Shown here: positions 16,314-24,542 of the stretch, one piece after another
Numbering within the stretch: position 1 is the stretch's first letter
How the letters are laid out: the number at the start of each line of letters is the position of its first letter
Source: Candidatus Thioglobus sp.
GTDB taxonomy: Bacteria > Pseudomonadota > Gammaproteobacteria > PS1 > Pseudothioglobaceae
Direction of reading: 5' to 3'
Length of the DNA: 35,487 nt
NCBI GenBank assembly: GCA_008364125.1
Contig: VSKZ01000004.1
Location: 1-35,487, forward strand
Notes under the pieces: model-generated
What the model was told of the DNA's origin: nothing
What the model saw: only the letters and a program-made list of their open reading frames with translations
The model's database searches: none
Position numbers and translations under genes: made by a program

Positions 16314-16341
16314 TTGACACGAGTAGATTTATGTTTATAAT
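16314..16341 (+). promoter_or_regulatory. Sigma70 promoter of hup
   Basis: Perfect consensus -35 TTGACA (16314-16319) and -10 TATAAT (16336-16341) with a 16-bp spacer. Transcription should begin near 16348, leaving a leader of about 100 nt before hup. A second TTGACA copy overlaps the end of the -10 box (16341-16346). The leader can form a small hairpin AAGATG/CATCTT (16359-16364 with 16386-16391). Confidence 0.85.
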
Positions 16342-16446
16342 TGACACCACTAAATGACAAGATGCAGGCGATGATGAGTTGTTTTCATCTTTTAATTAAG
16401 TAAAACTTTTAGTATTTTTAAATAAAAACCCTTGAGGAGAATAAAC

Positions 16447-16722
16447 ATGAATAAATCAGAATTAATTGATGCAATTGCATCATCAGCAAATCTTTCTAAA
16501 GCAGACGCAGGTCGTGCACTAAACTCAACTACAGAAGCTATCACTGGCGCTATGGCTAAAGGCGATAGTGTTCAGTTGACTGGATTTGGTTCTTTTGTAG
16601 TTAGGGCGCGTGCAGCACGCACAGGCCGTAACCCGCAAACTGGAGCAACAATTCAAATCAAAGCATCCAAAGTTGCTGCATTTAAGGCTGGTAAAGCACT
16701 TAAAGAAGCTGTAAATCGTTAA
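16447..16722 (+). CDS. hup: DNA-binding protein HU
   Basis: Histone-like protein HU, a small dimeric DNA-bending protein of the nucleoid. The 91 residues from [11 protein letters not shown] include the dimerisation helices (1-45), the [28 protein letters not shown] beta-arm region (46-75) with the conserved RNP tip, and the C-terminal helix. The ATG at 16447 has GAGGAGA at ideal spacing, so I reject the in-frame start five codons earlier. It has its own consensus promoter and terminator and is monocistronic. The sequence could be called HU-alpha or HU-beta; I cannot separate these. Confidence 0.96.
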   Translation: MNKSELIDAIASSANLSKADAGRALNSTTEAITGAMAKGDSVQLTGFGSFVVRARAARTGRNPQTGATIQIKASKVAAFKAGKALKEAVNR

Positions 16723-16745
16723 TATTTAACTGTTTACCAAAAAAA

Positions 16746-16769
16746 AGCGCCTTTACGGTGCTTTTTTTT
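16746..16769 (+). terminator. Rho-independent terminator after hup
   Basis: AGCGCC (16746-16751), loop TTTAC, GGTGCT (16757-16762) and a run of eight T to 16769. It ends four bases before the rlmN ATG, so rlmN must use read-through or a promoter inside this region. Confidence 0.9.
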
Positions 16770-16773
16770 CGTT

Positions 16774-17841
16774 ATGACAAAGAGCAAAATTAATCTTTTA
16801 GGTCTAAACCAAGAACAGCTGACAGGTTTACTTGCAACTTTTGGCGAGAATCTTTATCGCACCAAGCAATTGATGCAATGGATTTACAAATACCAACAGT
16901 TTGATTTTAATAAAATGCTTAATCTTAGCAAAAAACTTAGGCAGCAATTGCAAGAGTCCGCCTGCATTGAGATACCCAAAGTAGTCAAGCAAGATAATGC
17001 CTTGGATGGAGTGATTAAATGGGTGATTGATGCGGGTGCTGGCAATTTTATAGAAACGGTATATATCCCCGAAAAAGATAGGGGAACGCTGTGCATTTCC
17101 TCACAGGTCGGCTGTTCGCTGGCTTGCACTTTTTGTTCAACAGGGATGCAGGGTTTTAATCGCAATTTGAGCGCCGCAGAGATTATCGGCCAAGTGATGA
17201 TGGCGAATTTGTATTTGCAAGATAAAGGCAAACGCATTTCTAATGTGGTTTTTATGGGTATGGGCGAGCCGTTGCTAAATGAAAAAGCGGTTTATCCTGC
17301 TTGCGATTTATTGCTTGATGACTTGGCATTTGGGCTTTCCCGACGCAAAGTAACAATTTCAACCTCTGGCGTGGTGCCAGCATTATTGCGTATGGCAGAT
17401 AGAATACCAGTTAGTTTGGCAGTTTCTTTGCACGCAGCAGACGACAATTTGCGCGATGAATTAGTGCCGATAAACCAAAAATATCCAATTCAAGAGCTAC
17501 TTGCTGCTTGCAAAGTTTATCTAAATGCTGGCACTCAAGAGCGCCATATTTTGTTTGAATATGTTATGCTGGACGGGGTTAATGACAGCAGTGCTCAAGG
17601 CAAAAAATTGGCAATTTTGCTTAAAGGGATGTCGGCAAAAGTGAATTTAATTCCCTTTAATCCATTCCCAGAAAGCCGATATAAAACCTCAAAAAAGGTT
17701 ACAATTGAAAAGTTCCAAGATGTATTATTTGCCGCCAACATTCGCACCACCACCAGAAGCACACGCGGAGAGGATGTAGATGCGGCTTGTGGGCAACTTG
17801 CTGGAAAAATTATTGATAAAACTAAGCGAACTAAAAAATAA
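16774..17841 (+). CDS. rlmN: Dual-specificity 23S rRNA A2503 / tRNA A37 methyltransferase RlmN
   Basis: Radical SAM enzyme making 2-methyladenosine in 23S rRNA and several tRNAs. The 355-residue protein has the CX3CX2C cluster motif at C114, C118 and C121 (GCSLACTFCSTG), the SAM-binding GMGEPLLN near 161-169, and the C-terminal C339 (in GEDVDAACGQL), which carries the intermediate methyl group. N-terminal helical RNA-binding domain about 1-90. Length is close to the family norm (E. coli 384). In E. coli rlmN is followed by rodZ and ispG; here a small membrane protein gene takes the rodZ place. Confidence 0.97.
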   Translation: MTKSKINLLGLNQEQLTGLLATFGENLYRTKQLMQWIYKYQQFDFNKMLNLSKKLRQQLQESACIEIPKVVKQDNALDGVIKWVIDAGAGNFIETVYIPEKDRGTLCISSQVGCSLACTFCSTGMQGFNRNLSAAEIIGQVMMANLYLQDKGKRISNVVFMGMGEPLLNEKAVYPACDLLLDDLAFGLSRRKVTISTSGVVPALLRMADRIPVSLAVSLHAADDNLRDELVPINQKYPIQELLAACKVYLNAGTQERHILFEYVMLDGVNDSSAQGKKLAILLKGMSAKVNLIPFNPFPESRYKTSKKVTIEKFQDVLFAANIRTTTRSTRGEDVDAACGQLAGKIIDKTKRTKK

Positions 17842-17849
17842 CAAAAAAA

Positions 17850-18161
17850 ATGGTAGAAGGTATTTATTATTATCCTAAGCAAAAAAAAAGCAAGAGTAAG
17901 CACGCTAAATTAGCCGTTGCAATACTTGTATTGGGTGCTATTATTTTTTATTATTTGGCTACTGATGAGCAAATTATAGAAAAATCACAGAAAAATTTGA
18001 TTACGATTAAAGAGGCAGAAAGTGATGCCGCTAAAATTATCACAATTCCGCTAAATGTTGAAACCAGCAGCAGCATCAGCACCAACAATGACAAAGTAAA
18101 AAAACCAGAAATATTGGAGAATTTGGACGAAGTATTGCAAATTCAACAAAAACTACGATGA
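17850..18161 (+). CDS. Small single-pass membrane protein between rlmN and ispG
   Basis: A 103-residue protein with a basic N-terminus ([11 protein letters not shown], 10-20), one transmembrane helix (about 21-37, [16 protein letters not shown]) and a hydrophilic tail that ends in a predicted helix ([18 protein letters not shown]). Positive-inside topology puts the tail in the periplasm. I do not recognise a family. It occupies the position that rodZ holds in E. coli (rlmN-rodZ-ispG) but lacks the N-terminal helix-turn-helix of RodZ and is about a third of its length. No SD is seen before the ATG, 8 nt after rlmN. The stop overlaps the ispG start (ATGA), implying coupling. Confidence 0.8.
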   Translation: MVEGIYYYPKQKKSKSKHAKLAVAILVLGAIIFYYLATDEQIIEKSQKNLITIKEAESDAAKIITIPLNVETSSSISTNNDKVKKPEILENLDEVLQIQQKLR

Positions 18162-19231
18162 AGCCAATTCATAGTATTAGCAGAAGAAAATCCAAGCAAA
18201 TTTTCGTTGGCAATGTTGCTATTGGCGGCTCAGCGCCTATTGCCGTGCAAAGTATGACCAACACCAATACCTGTGATATTGAGGCGACTTGCGCGCAAAT
18301 AAAAGCCATTCAAGATGCTGGCGCTGATTTAGTGCGCGTCTCTGTGCCGACTATGGAAGCTGCTGACGCCTTCAAAATTATCAAGCAAAAAAGCAATATT
18401 CCACTAATTGCCGACATTCATTTTGACTATAAAATTGCACTAAAAGTGGCTGAATATGGCGCTGACTGCCTACGAATCAATCCGGGAAATATCGGCAAAG
18501 AGCATCGAGTGCGCGAGGTGGTGGCAGCGGCAAAAGACTGTAATATCCCCATTCGCATTGGTGTTAATGCTGGCTCTTTGGAAAAAGATTTGCAAAAAAA
18601 ATACACCGAGCCAACCCCAGAAGCGATGGTTGAATCCGCTTTTAGGCACATTGATATTTTAAACAAACTTGATTTTGATAACTTCAAAATCTCGCTCAAA
18701 GCCAGTGAGGTTTTTATGAGCGTTTTTGCCTACAAACAGCTGGCAGCGCAGATTGACAACCCACTTCATCTTGGAATTACCGAAGCAGGCTCGCTTAGGT
18801 CAGGCTCGGTGAAATCTTCTATTGGTCTGGGATTGCTGCTTGCAGAAGGCATTGGCGACACTATTCGCGTCTCTCTTGCTTCTGACCCGGTTGATGAAAT
18901 CAAAGTTGGTTTTGACATTCTAAATGCGCTTGGCTTGCGGCAAAAGGGCGTTAATCTCATTGCTTGCCCTTCCTGTTCTCGGCAAAAATTTGATGTAATT
19001 AAAGTGGTGAATGAGTTGGAACAACGCTTAGAAGATATAAATGAGCCGATTGATGTGGCAGTGATTGGTTGCGTGGTTAATGGCCCCGGAGAGGCTAAGG
19101 AAGTGGATATCGGACTAACTGGCGGCGAGCCTAATTTGATGTATATCAACGGATTGACGCATTCCAAAGTAACAAATGCAAATTTAGTGGATGAGTTAGA
19201 AGCGCAAATTCGCAGCCGTTTAAAGGGTTAA
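18158..19231 (+). CDS. ispG: 4-hydroxy-3-methylbut-2-enyl diphosphate synthase IspG
   Basis: Penultimate enzyme of the MEP isoprenoid pathway, converting MEcPP to HMBPP with a [4Fe-4S] cluster. The 357-residue protein has a TIM-barrel domain ([15 protein letters not shown] near 30-44, ADIHFDY near 85) and the C-terminal cluster domain with C270, C273, C305 and E312 ([13 protein letters not shown] and [10 protein letters not shown]). Two-domain bacterial form, normal length (E. coli 372). It overlaps the preceding membrane protein gene by 4 nt and its 3' end overlaps the convergent DUF2062 gene by 4 nt. Confidence 0.97.
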   Translation: MKPIHSISRRKSKQIFVGNVAIGGSAPIAVQSMTNTNTCDIEATCAQIKAIQDAGADLVRVSVPTMEAADAFKIIKQKSNIPLIADIHFDYKIALKVAEYGADCLRINPGNIGKEHRVREVVAAAKDCNIPIRIGVNAGSLEKDLQKKYTEPTPEAMVESAFRHIDILNKLDFDNFKISLKASEVFMSVFAYKQLAAQIDNPLHLGITEAGSLRSGSVKSSIGLGLLLAEGIGDTIRVSLASDPVDEIKVGFDILNALGLRQKGVNLIACPSCSRQKFDVIKVVNELEQRLEDINEPIDVAVIGCVVNGPGEAKEVDIGLTGGEPNLMYINGLTHSKVTNANLVDELEAQIRSRLKG

Positions 19232-19719
19232 TTCCAAGCTTTTTTATAGGCTTTGTAGCGGTAAATTGTCTGAACGCTGAAATAGCCTATTATCGCGCTA
19301 CCAGTGGCAACAATCAAGCATCCGAGCAAAAATGGCTGCCAAATTATACCAAGCGCCTGCCAAACATATTCAAGCGACATCACAAAATCTTGCTCAATGC
19401 CAGTGCCCAAAATCCAAGCGCCAAGTTTGTAACAGGCATAAAAAATTGGCGGCATTGTCAGCGGATTAGTAACCCATACTAAGGCAATAGACAACGGCAG
19501 ATTTGCCCGAAAAATTACCGCGCTAGGAGCTGCTAATAGCATTTGAAATGGCACAGGGATAAATGCGCAAAACAGACCTACAGCAAAGGCTTTAGATATG
19601 GATTTACGATTAAAATTCCATAAAGTTGAATTGTGTAAATGCCTTCCCAGCCAGCCCAGATATTTATGGTTTTTTAGCTCTTCAGCGTTTGGAGAATAGC
19701 GTCTTAGCAGCTTTTTCAT
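19228..19719 (-). CDS. DUF2062 family membrane protein
   Basis: A 163-residue protein with the DUF2062 signature: [23 protein letters not shown] (about 41-63), a second hydrophobic stretch with [20 protein letters not shown] (about 82-101), and a third near the C-terminus ([21 protein letters not shown]). Three to four membrane segments in the inner membrane are likely. Function of the family is not established. The start overlaps the dxs stop by 4 nt (ATGA), so it is probably translated with dxs. A role tied to isoprenoids is only suggested by position. Confidence 0.9.
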   Translation of the reverse strand: MKKLLRRYSPNAEELKNHKYLGWLGRHLHNSTLWNFNRKSISKAFAVGLFCAFIPVPFQMLLAAPSAVIFRANLPLSIALVWVTNPLTMPPIFYACYKLGAWILGTGIEQDFVMSLEYVWQALGIIWQPFLLGCLIVATGSAIIGYFSVQTIYRYKAYKKAWN

Positions 19720-21515
19720 TGTGCAGCTTTTTTGATTGCTTCAACAGTCAGAGAGTATTGCTTATATAATTCTTGCTGAGAGCCTTGCTCGGTGAAATCA
19801 TCTGGCAGGGCTAAAATTTGCAATTTTGTGCTGATTTTTTGCTGATGCAAATATTCGCTAATAGCACTGCCGCCGCCACCAAATTCAGCGTTATCTTCAA
19901 TAGAAATAAGCTGCTGATGAGAGCTTGCCATTTGGCTAATAAGAGCGTTATCAAGCGGTTTGACAAAACGCATATCAATAACTGTCGCACCCAATTCTTT
20001 GCCAGCTTGCAAAGCGCAGTCGACAAAATTCCCATAGGCAAAAATGGCAGTTTTTTTGCCTTCAAACAACACCTTTGCCTTGCCAATTTCAATAATTTCA
20101 TCACTCTCATAATGCTCTACATTCGCCGCTGCTCGCGGATAACGAATGCATACAGGAGTTGTCATTTTCAGAGCAGTGTTGAACATTTGATACATTTCCA
20201 AGCCATCGCTCGGCGCCATAATTGTCAGATTTGGAATGCATCTTAAAAAACTCAAATCAAAACATCCGGCGTGAGTAGCCCCGTCAGCACCCACCAAGCC
20301 AGCACGGTCAATCGCAAAAATAACATTGAGATTTTGCAGGGCAATATCGTGAATTAGTTGATCGTAGCCTCGTTGTAAAAAAGTGGAATAAATCGCAACC
20401 ACGGGCTTAAAACCTTGAGTTGCCAAGCCGCCTGCAAAAGTTAGCGCATGCTGCTCGGCTATGCCGACATCAAAATATTGCTGGGGGAACTTTTGCTCAA
20501 ACTCACTCATACCAGAGCCAGCTCCCATTGCTGGAGTGATGGCAATCAATTTTTTGTTGTTTTGTGCGGTGTTGACCAGCCAGCGTCCAAACACATCGCT
20601 ATAACTGGAAGTGGTTTTTGCGTTAGAACCAGCTGGGGCAATGCCGTGAAATTTGCAAGGGTCGCTTTCTGCGCTGTCCAAGCCGTAGCCTTTTTTGGTG
20701 ATAATATGCAATAATCTGGGCTTATTTTTCAACTTTAAATTTTGTAAAGTTTTTATTAAAGTTGGCAAATCATGCCCATTAATTGGACCATAATATTCAA
20801 TGCCCATCTCCTCAAACAAGGTGCTGGGCAACACCATACCTTTTAGATGTTCCTCCGAGCGTTTGGCAAATTTATGCAAATTCGGCATCTTTTCCAAAAC
20901 TCCAAGAGACTTGTCTTTTATCGCTGAATACATTTTGCCAGATATGAGTTTAGTTAAATATTTGCTCATTGCGCCAACATTTTTAGAGATGCTCATATCG
21001 TTGTCATTGAGGACAATTAGCAGGTCTGCATCGCTATCTCCAGCGTGGTTTAGTGCCTCAAATGACATTCCGCCAGTGAGAGCGCCATCACCAATTACAG
21101 CGATGGATTTGTGGTTATTAGCGTTGATTTTATTGCCAATTGCAATGCCCAGAGCGGCGCTGATAGAAGTGGATGAGTGTCCAGCACCGAAGCTATCATA
21201 CTCACTTTCTGTGCGTTTAGTAAATCCAGATAAGCCACCTTTTTGGCGCATAGTTTGCATTTTGTCTTTGCGACCGGTGATGATTTTGTGGGTGTATGCC
21301 TGATGTCCAACATCAAAAACCAAACTGTCTTTTGGCGTATCAAACACATAATGAATGGCAATAGACATCTCCACCGTGCCAAGATTTGGCGCTAGATGCC
21401 CGCCAGTTTTCTGCACATTTTCGATTAGAAACTCACGAATTTCATCCGCCAAAATCTGTAATTCCTCCAAATTTAGCTGTTTAATATCTTGCGGATAATT
21501 AATAGAATCAAGCAC
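19716..21515 (-). CDS. dxs: 1-deoxy-D-xylulose-5-phosphate synthase
   Basis: Thiamine diphosphate enzyme condensing pyruvate and glyceraldehyde 3-phosphate, the first step of the MEP pathway, also feeding thiamine and pyridoxal synthesis. The 599-residue protein has the ThDP motif GDGALTGG (142-149) through NDNDMSIS (170-177), a conserved HQAYTHKIITGR near 71-82, and the transketolase-type pyrimidine domain with DVGIAEQHALTFAGG and DRAGLVGADGATHAG. Slightly shorter than E. coli (620). It starts with GTG (codon at 21515-21513); no SD is clear. DUF2062 follows with a 4-nt overlap. Confidence 0.97.
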   Translation of the reverse strand: MLDSINYPQDIKQLNLEELQILADEIREFLIENVQKTGGHLAPNLGTVEMSIAIHYVFDTPKDSLVFDVGHQAYTHKIITGRKDKMQTMRQKGGLSGFTKRTESEYDSFGAGHSSTSISAALGIAIGNKINANNHKSIAVIGDGALTGGMSFEALNHAGDSDADLLIVLNDNDMSISKNVGAMSKYLTKLISGKMYSAIKDKSLGVLEKMPNLHKFAKRSEEHLKGMVLPSTLFEEMGIEYYGPINGHDLPTLIKTLQNLKLKNKPRLLHIITKKGYGLDSAESDPCKFHGIAPAGSNAKTTSSYSDVFGRWLVNTAQNNKKLIAITPAMGAGSGMSEFEQKFPQQYFDVGIAEQHALTFAGGLATQGFKPVVAIYSTFLQRGYDQLIHDIALQNLNVIFAIDRAGLVGADGATHAGCFDLSFLRCIPNLTIMAPSDGLEMYQMFNTALKMTTPVCIRYPRAAANVEHYESDEIIEIGKAKVLFEGKKTAIFAYGNFVDCALQAGKELGATVIDMRFVKPLDNALISQMASSHQQLISIEDNAEFGGGGSAISEYLHQQKISTKLQILALPDDFTEQGSQQELYKQYSLTVEAIKKAAQ

Positions 21516-21542
21516 GCGGTAATAAATATTTTAAAGTTGAAT

Positions 21543-21548
21543 ATTATA
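21543..21548 (-). promoter_or_regulatory. Candidate -10 box for dxs
   Basis: A perfect TATAAT on the minus strand, 27 nt upstream of the dxs GTG. I find no good -35 hexamer at standard spacing, so this is a weak prediction. Confidence 0.35.
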
Positions 21549-21605
21549 CGCTGACAAATATTTATATCTCATTGTAAAATAACAGCTTTTATTACAACAA
21601 ACTTT

Positions 21606-22550
21606 ATGTTTACCGTTTGCGCCCTGTATCAATTTGTTCGCCTTGATGATTTTGAAGAATTTAGCCATCCGCTAAGAAAATTGTTATTATGTTTGGAAAT
21701 TAAAGGCACGCTGCTTTTGGCTTTAGAAGGGCTAAACGGCACTGTTGCCGGCAGTCAAAGTTCAATTGACAAACTGCTTGCATTTTTGGCAAAAGATGGT
21801 CGTTTTAACAACTTAGAAATAAAATTTTCCAAAAGCCAAAAACTCCCGTTTAAAAGACTTAAAGTCAAGCTCAAACAAGAAATAGTTACTCTTGGAGTGG
21901 CAAATATTGACCCACTTTCGTCAGTCGGAACTTATGTAAAACCTAAAAATTGGAACGCTCTAATCAGCGATTCAAATGTTGTTTTAATCGACACGCGCAA
22001 CGATTATGAATATGCAATCGGTAGTTTTCGCGGTGCTATCAACCCAAATACCGAGACTTTCAGAGAGTTTCCAAGTTATAGCAAAAAAAATCTAGAACAA
22101 TATCGCCACAAAAAAATAGCAATGTTTTGCACCGGCGGCATTCGTTGTGAAAAATCCACAGCATATCTAAAATCGCAAGGTTTTGAGCAAGTTTATCATC
22201 TGCAAGGCGGGGTGCTAAAATATCTTGAAGAGGTCGATCAGGCCAATAGCCTGTGGGATGGAGAGTGTTTTGTGTTTGATGAAAGGGTGGCAGTTAAGCA
22301 CAATTTGCAGCAAGGACAATACGACCAATGCCACGCCTGTCGCTATCCAATTACCGAATTGGAAAAAGAGCATCATCATTATGAAAAAGGCGTCTGTTGC
22401 CCGCGCTGCTATGGCACTCGTTCTGCCAAACAATTGGAGCGTTATAAGGAAAGACAAAAGCAAGTTGAGCTGGCAAAAGCGCGCGGCGAAGAGCATATCG
22501 GCGATAATGCAGCGGTTTTTATGAATGCTAAAAAAGTGGGGCAACAATAA
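21606..22550 (+). CDS. trhO: tRNA uridine(34) hydroxylase TrhO
   Basis: Rhodanese-family enzyme (formerly YceA) that hydroxylates U34 of tRNAs using molecular oxygen, starting cmo5U/mo5U synthesis. The 314-residue protein has an N-terminal domain ([19 protein letters not shown], 31-49), a rhodanese domain with [19 protein letters not shown] (126-144) and the active loop CTGGIRC (C175 and C181), the QGGVLKYLE motif, and a Cys-rich C-terminus ([15 protein letters not shown]) that may bind zinc. Family length about 300-350. No SD is visible. The stop shares a base with the next start (TAATG). Confidence 0.95.
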   Translation: MFTVCALYQFVRLDDFEEFSHPLRKLLLCLEIKGTLLLALEGLNGTVAGSQSSIDKLLAFLAKDGRFNNLEIKFSKSQKLPFKRLKVKLKQEIVTLGVANIDPLSSVGTYVKPKNWNALISDSNVVLIDTRNDYEYAIGSFRGAINPNTETFREFPSYSKKNLEQYRHKKIAMFCTGGIRCEKSTAYLKSQGFEQVYHLQGGVLKYLEEVDQANSLWDGECFVFDERVAVKHNLQQGQYDQCHACRYPITELEKEHHHYEKGVCCPRCYGTRSAKQLERYKERQKQVELAKARGEEHIGDNAAVFMNAKKVGQQ

Positions 22551-23143
22551 TGTTTTTTAGAAAAGATATTACCAAATTAAAGCAAGATTTGAATATTCAA
22601 ACAAATTTATTAGGCTTTGATTTAAGCTTCAAAACCCGCTGGGGCGTATTTTCGCCACGAGCAATTGACGCTGGCACCGACTTATTAATGCGCCATTTAG
22701 AAATCGGCGAGCAGGGCAGATTTTTAGACCTCGGTTGCGGCTATGGCGCGATCGGTTTAGCCGTTGCCAAAGCCTGTCCACAGGGAGAAGTGCAGATGGT
22801 GGACAAGGATTTTGTAGCAGTTGAATTGGCAAATATTAACGCTAAACTCAACAATTTGCCCAACGCCAACGCCTATTTATCCGATGCTTTTTTGAGCGTG
22901 AACAAAGATAATTATTTTGACCAAATCATATCCAATGTCCCAGCAAAAGTAGGCAGAGAACAACTTAGCATAATTTTATACGATGCTTATGATGCGCTAA
23001 AACCCGGCGGCAAAATCGTTTTCGTAACCATCAACGGGCTGCGAGAATTTATTAAAGATAACTTCAAAAGCGTTTTTGGCAACTATAAAAAAATAAAACA
23101 AGGGCAAAAATACACTATTGCCGAAGCAATCAAAGTAAAATAG
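22550..23143 (+). CDS. Class I SAM-dependent methyltransferase, RsmC-like
   Basis: A 197-residue Rossmann-fold methyltransferase of the small-domain MTS type found in RsmC and RlmG. Motif I is LDLGCGYGAIGL (59-70), motif II acidic region MVDKD (83-87), and the catalytic-loop position reads SNVPAK (128-133) where base N-methyltransferases usually have NPPF/Y. GGKIVFVTIN is the later strand. The first half of full RsmC is absent. The target is probably RNA, given that the gene overlaps trhO by one base, but the changed catalytic loop makes substrate assignment unsafe. No signal peptide. Confidence 0.82.
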   Translation: MFFRKDITKLKQDLNIQTNLLGFDLSFKTRWGVFSPRAIDAGTDLLMRHLEIGEQGRFLDLGCGYGAIGLAVAKACPQGEVQMVDKDFVAVELANINAKLNNLPNANAYLSDAFLSVNKDNYFDQIISNVPAKVGREQLSIILYDAYDALKPGGKIVFVTINGLREFIKDNFKSVFGNYKKIKQGQKYTIAEAIKVK

Positions 23144-23176
23144 TCAAGTATTAAAATTTTAAATCAGGAGTAATTT

Positions 23177-23506
23177 ATGGATGTATTAGCGAGAATTAAA
23201 CAACAAGTTGACAGCGCCCCAATCGTTTTATATATGAAAGGCACGCCGCAATTTCCCCAATGTGGATTCTCTTCAACTGCGGCGCAAACTCTTTCTGCAA
23301 CTGGAATTGAGTTCGCGTATGTGAATATTTTTGAAGACCAAGAAGTTATGCAAAACCTGCCAGCCTTTGCCGATTGGCCAACTTTTCCGCAAGTTTATAT
23401 GAACGGCGAATTAGTCGGCGGCGGCGATATTATAGTTGAAATGGCAGAAACAAGCGCCCTCAAAGATGCTATGACCACAGCCACCAAAAAATTTAACAAC
23501 AAATAA
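23177..23506 (+). CDS. grxD: Monothiol glutaredoxin GrxD (Grx4 type)
   Basis: CGFS-type glutaredoxin that holds a bridging [2Fe-2S] cluster with glutathione and BolA and delivers clusters. The 109-residue protein has MKGTPQFPQCGFSS (active C29), the TFPQVYMNGELVGGGDII glutathione-binding segment, and the usual length. A good SD (AGGAG) precedes the ATG. It has a 33-nt gap from the methyltransferase gene and is followed by a structured spacer. Confidence 0.96.
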   Translation: MDVLARIKQQVDSAPIVLYMKGTPQFPQCGFSSTAAQTLSATGIEFAYVNIFEDQEVMQNLPAFADWPTFPQVYMNGELVGGGDIIVEMAETSALKDAMTTATKKFNNK

Positions 23507-23508
23507 AC

Positions 23509-23557
23509 CTTGCCTTTCGCCTTTTATAAGGGCAAACGAAAGTTATTTTGAGGCAAG
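23509..23557 (+). other. Nested hairpin between grxD and the HIT gene
   Basis: Outer stem CTTGCCT (23509-23515) with AGGCAAG (23551-23557), middle stem TTCG (23516-23519) with CGAA (23537-23540), and an apical hairpin CCTT-TTAT-AAGG (23520-23531). All pairings are exact. There is no T-run right after it, so it is not a standard terminator. It may stabilise the grxD mRNA end or be a processing site. Confidence 0.5.
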
Positions 23558-23571
23558 AATAGTAAAAGGCA

Positions 23572-23590
23572 AAACCATTATTTTTGGTTT
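23572..23590 (+). other. AAACCA/TGGTTT hairpin upstream of the HIT gene
   Basis: AAACCA (23572-23577), loop TTATTTT, TGGTTT (23585-23590), then GTTT. It resembles the inverted repeat at 12662-12687. It may be a weak terminator for grxD; it ends 19 nt before the HIT start. Confidence 0.4.
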
Positions 23591-23609
23591 GTTTAAAAAG
23601 AGATATTCA

Positions 23610-24008
23610 ATGAGCAAAGACTGCATTTTTTGTAAACTAAAAAACGAGCGCATAATTGGCGAATGTGAGTTGACAAAATCCTTTATCGACAGCTATCCAG
23701 CCTCAGCAGGGCATACGCTGATTGTGCCAAAACGCCACTTTGCCAATTATTTTGAAGCCACTGATGACGAGTTATTGGCGTTGGGAAAAGCAGTGCAAAA
23801 TGCCAAAAAAATACTAGATCAAGAATTTGCCCCAGACGCATATAATATCGGCATCAACAATGGCAAGCCCGCTGGACAAAGCGTTATGCACCTGCACATT
23901 CACCTTATTCCTCGTTATATAGGCGATGTTGAAAATCCTAAGGGCGGAGTGCGCTGGGTGTTGAAAAACAAAGCAAATTATTGGGATGAAAAGTCAGCAA
24001 TAAAATAA
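23610..24008 (+). CDS. HIT family protein (HinT-like nucleotide hydrolase)
   Basis: Histidine-triad protein that hydrolyses nucleoside phosphoramidates or related adenylated compounds. The 132 residues from MSKDCIFCKL have a CxxC pair (C5, C8) often used for zinc, the SAGHTLIVPKRH segment (32-43), and the triad HLHIHLIPR with H94, H96 and H98. I moved the start to the ATG at 23610, since the longer frame uses a TTG inside a hairpin. The ATG has only a weak AGAGA upstream. The exact substrate cannot be told from sequence. Confidence 0.92.
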   Translation: MSKDCIFCKLKNERIIGECELTKSFIDSYPASAGHTLIVPKRHFANYFEATDDELLALGKAVQNAKKILDQEFAPDAYNIGINNGKPAGQSVMHLHIHLIPRYIGDVENPKGGVRWVLKNKANYWDEKSAIK

Positions 24009-24020
24009 TAAACAATAAAA

Positions 24021-24044
24021 AACCCGCTAATTGCGGGCTTTTTT
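24021..24044. terminator. Bidirectional terminator between the HIT gene and ssb
   Basis: CCCGC (24023-24027), loop TAATT, GCGGG (24033-24037), with an A-run before and a T-run after, so it works in either direction for the two convergent genes. Confidence 0.88.
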
Positions 24045-24064
24045 ATGCTTATTGATAGGTCAAT

Positions 24065-24541
24065 TTAGAATGGAATATCATCATCAAAAGCATTGTCGTC
24101 AACTGGAGTAATGGGGTCTTGCGCCGGTGCTGCCGCTGCCGCTGCCGTTGGAGCGGCGGCTGCTGCTGGGGCTTGCTGCTGTGGAGCATCGCCGCCTCTT
24201 TTGTCTAACATTTGCAAAGTGCCGTTAAAGCTTGAAATAACTACCTCGGTGGTGTAGCGGTCGACGCCGTCTTTGTCCTGCCATTTGCGAGTTTGTAATT
24301 TGCCTTCAACATAAACTTTTGAGCCTTTATCCAAATATTGCCCAGCTATTTCTGCCAATTTGCCAAATAAACTAACTCTGTGCCATTCGGTTTTTTCTTG
24401 TTTTTCGCCAGTGTTTTTGTCTTTCCAACTTTCGCTGGTTGCTACGCTCAAATTCGCCATTGCAGTGCCAGATGCGCCGTATTTTACTTCAGGTTTTTGT
24501 CCCAAATTTCCTATTAAAATTACTTTATTTATTCCTGCCAT
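24065..24541 (-). CDS. ssb: Single-stranded DNA-binding protein
   Basis: SSB coats single-stranded DNA in replication, repair and recombination. The 158-residue protein has the OB fold (1-110; [21 protein letters not shown] at the start, [35 protein letters not shown]), a low-complexity Ala/Pro/Gln linker (about 117-142) and the acidic protein-docking tip DDDIPF. Its strong SD, AAAGGAGG, is formed by the last codons of the MFS gene, which ends 1 nt before the ssb ATG. A shared terminator lies just downstream. Confidence 0.97.
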   Translation of the reverse strand: MAGINKVILIGNLGQKPEVKYGASGTAMANLSVATSESWKDKNTGEKQEKTEWHRVSLFGKLAEIAGQYLDKGSKVYVEGKLQTRKWQDKDGVDRYTTEVVISSFNGTLQMLDKRGGDAPQQQAPAAAAAPTAAAAAAPAQDPITPVDDNAFDDDIPF

Positions 24542-24542
24542 T

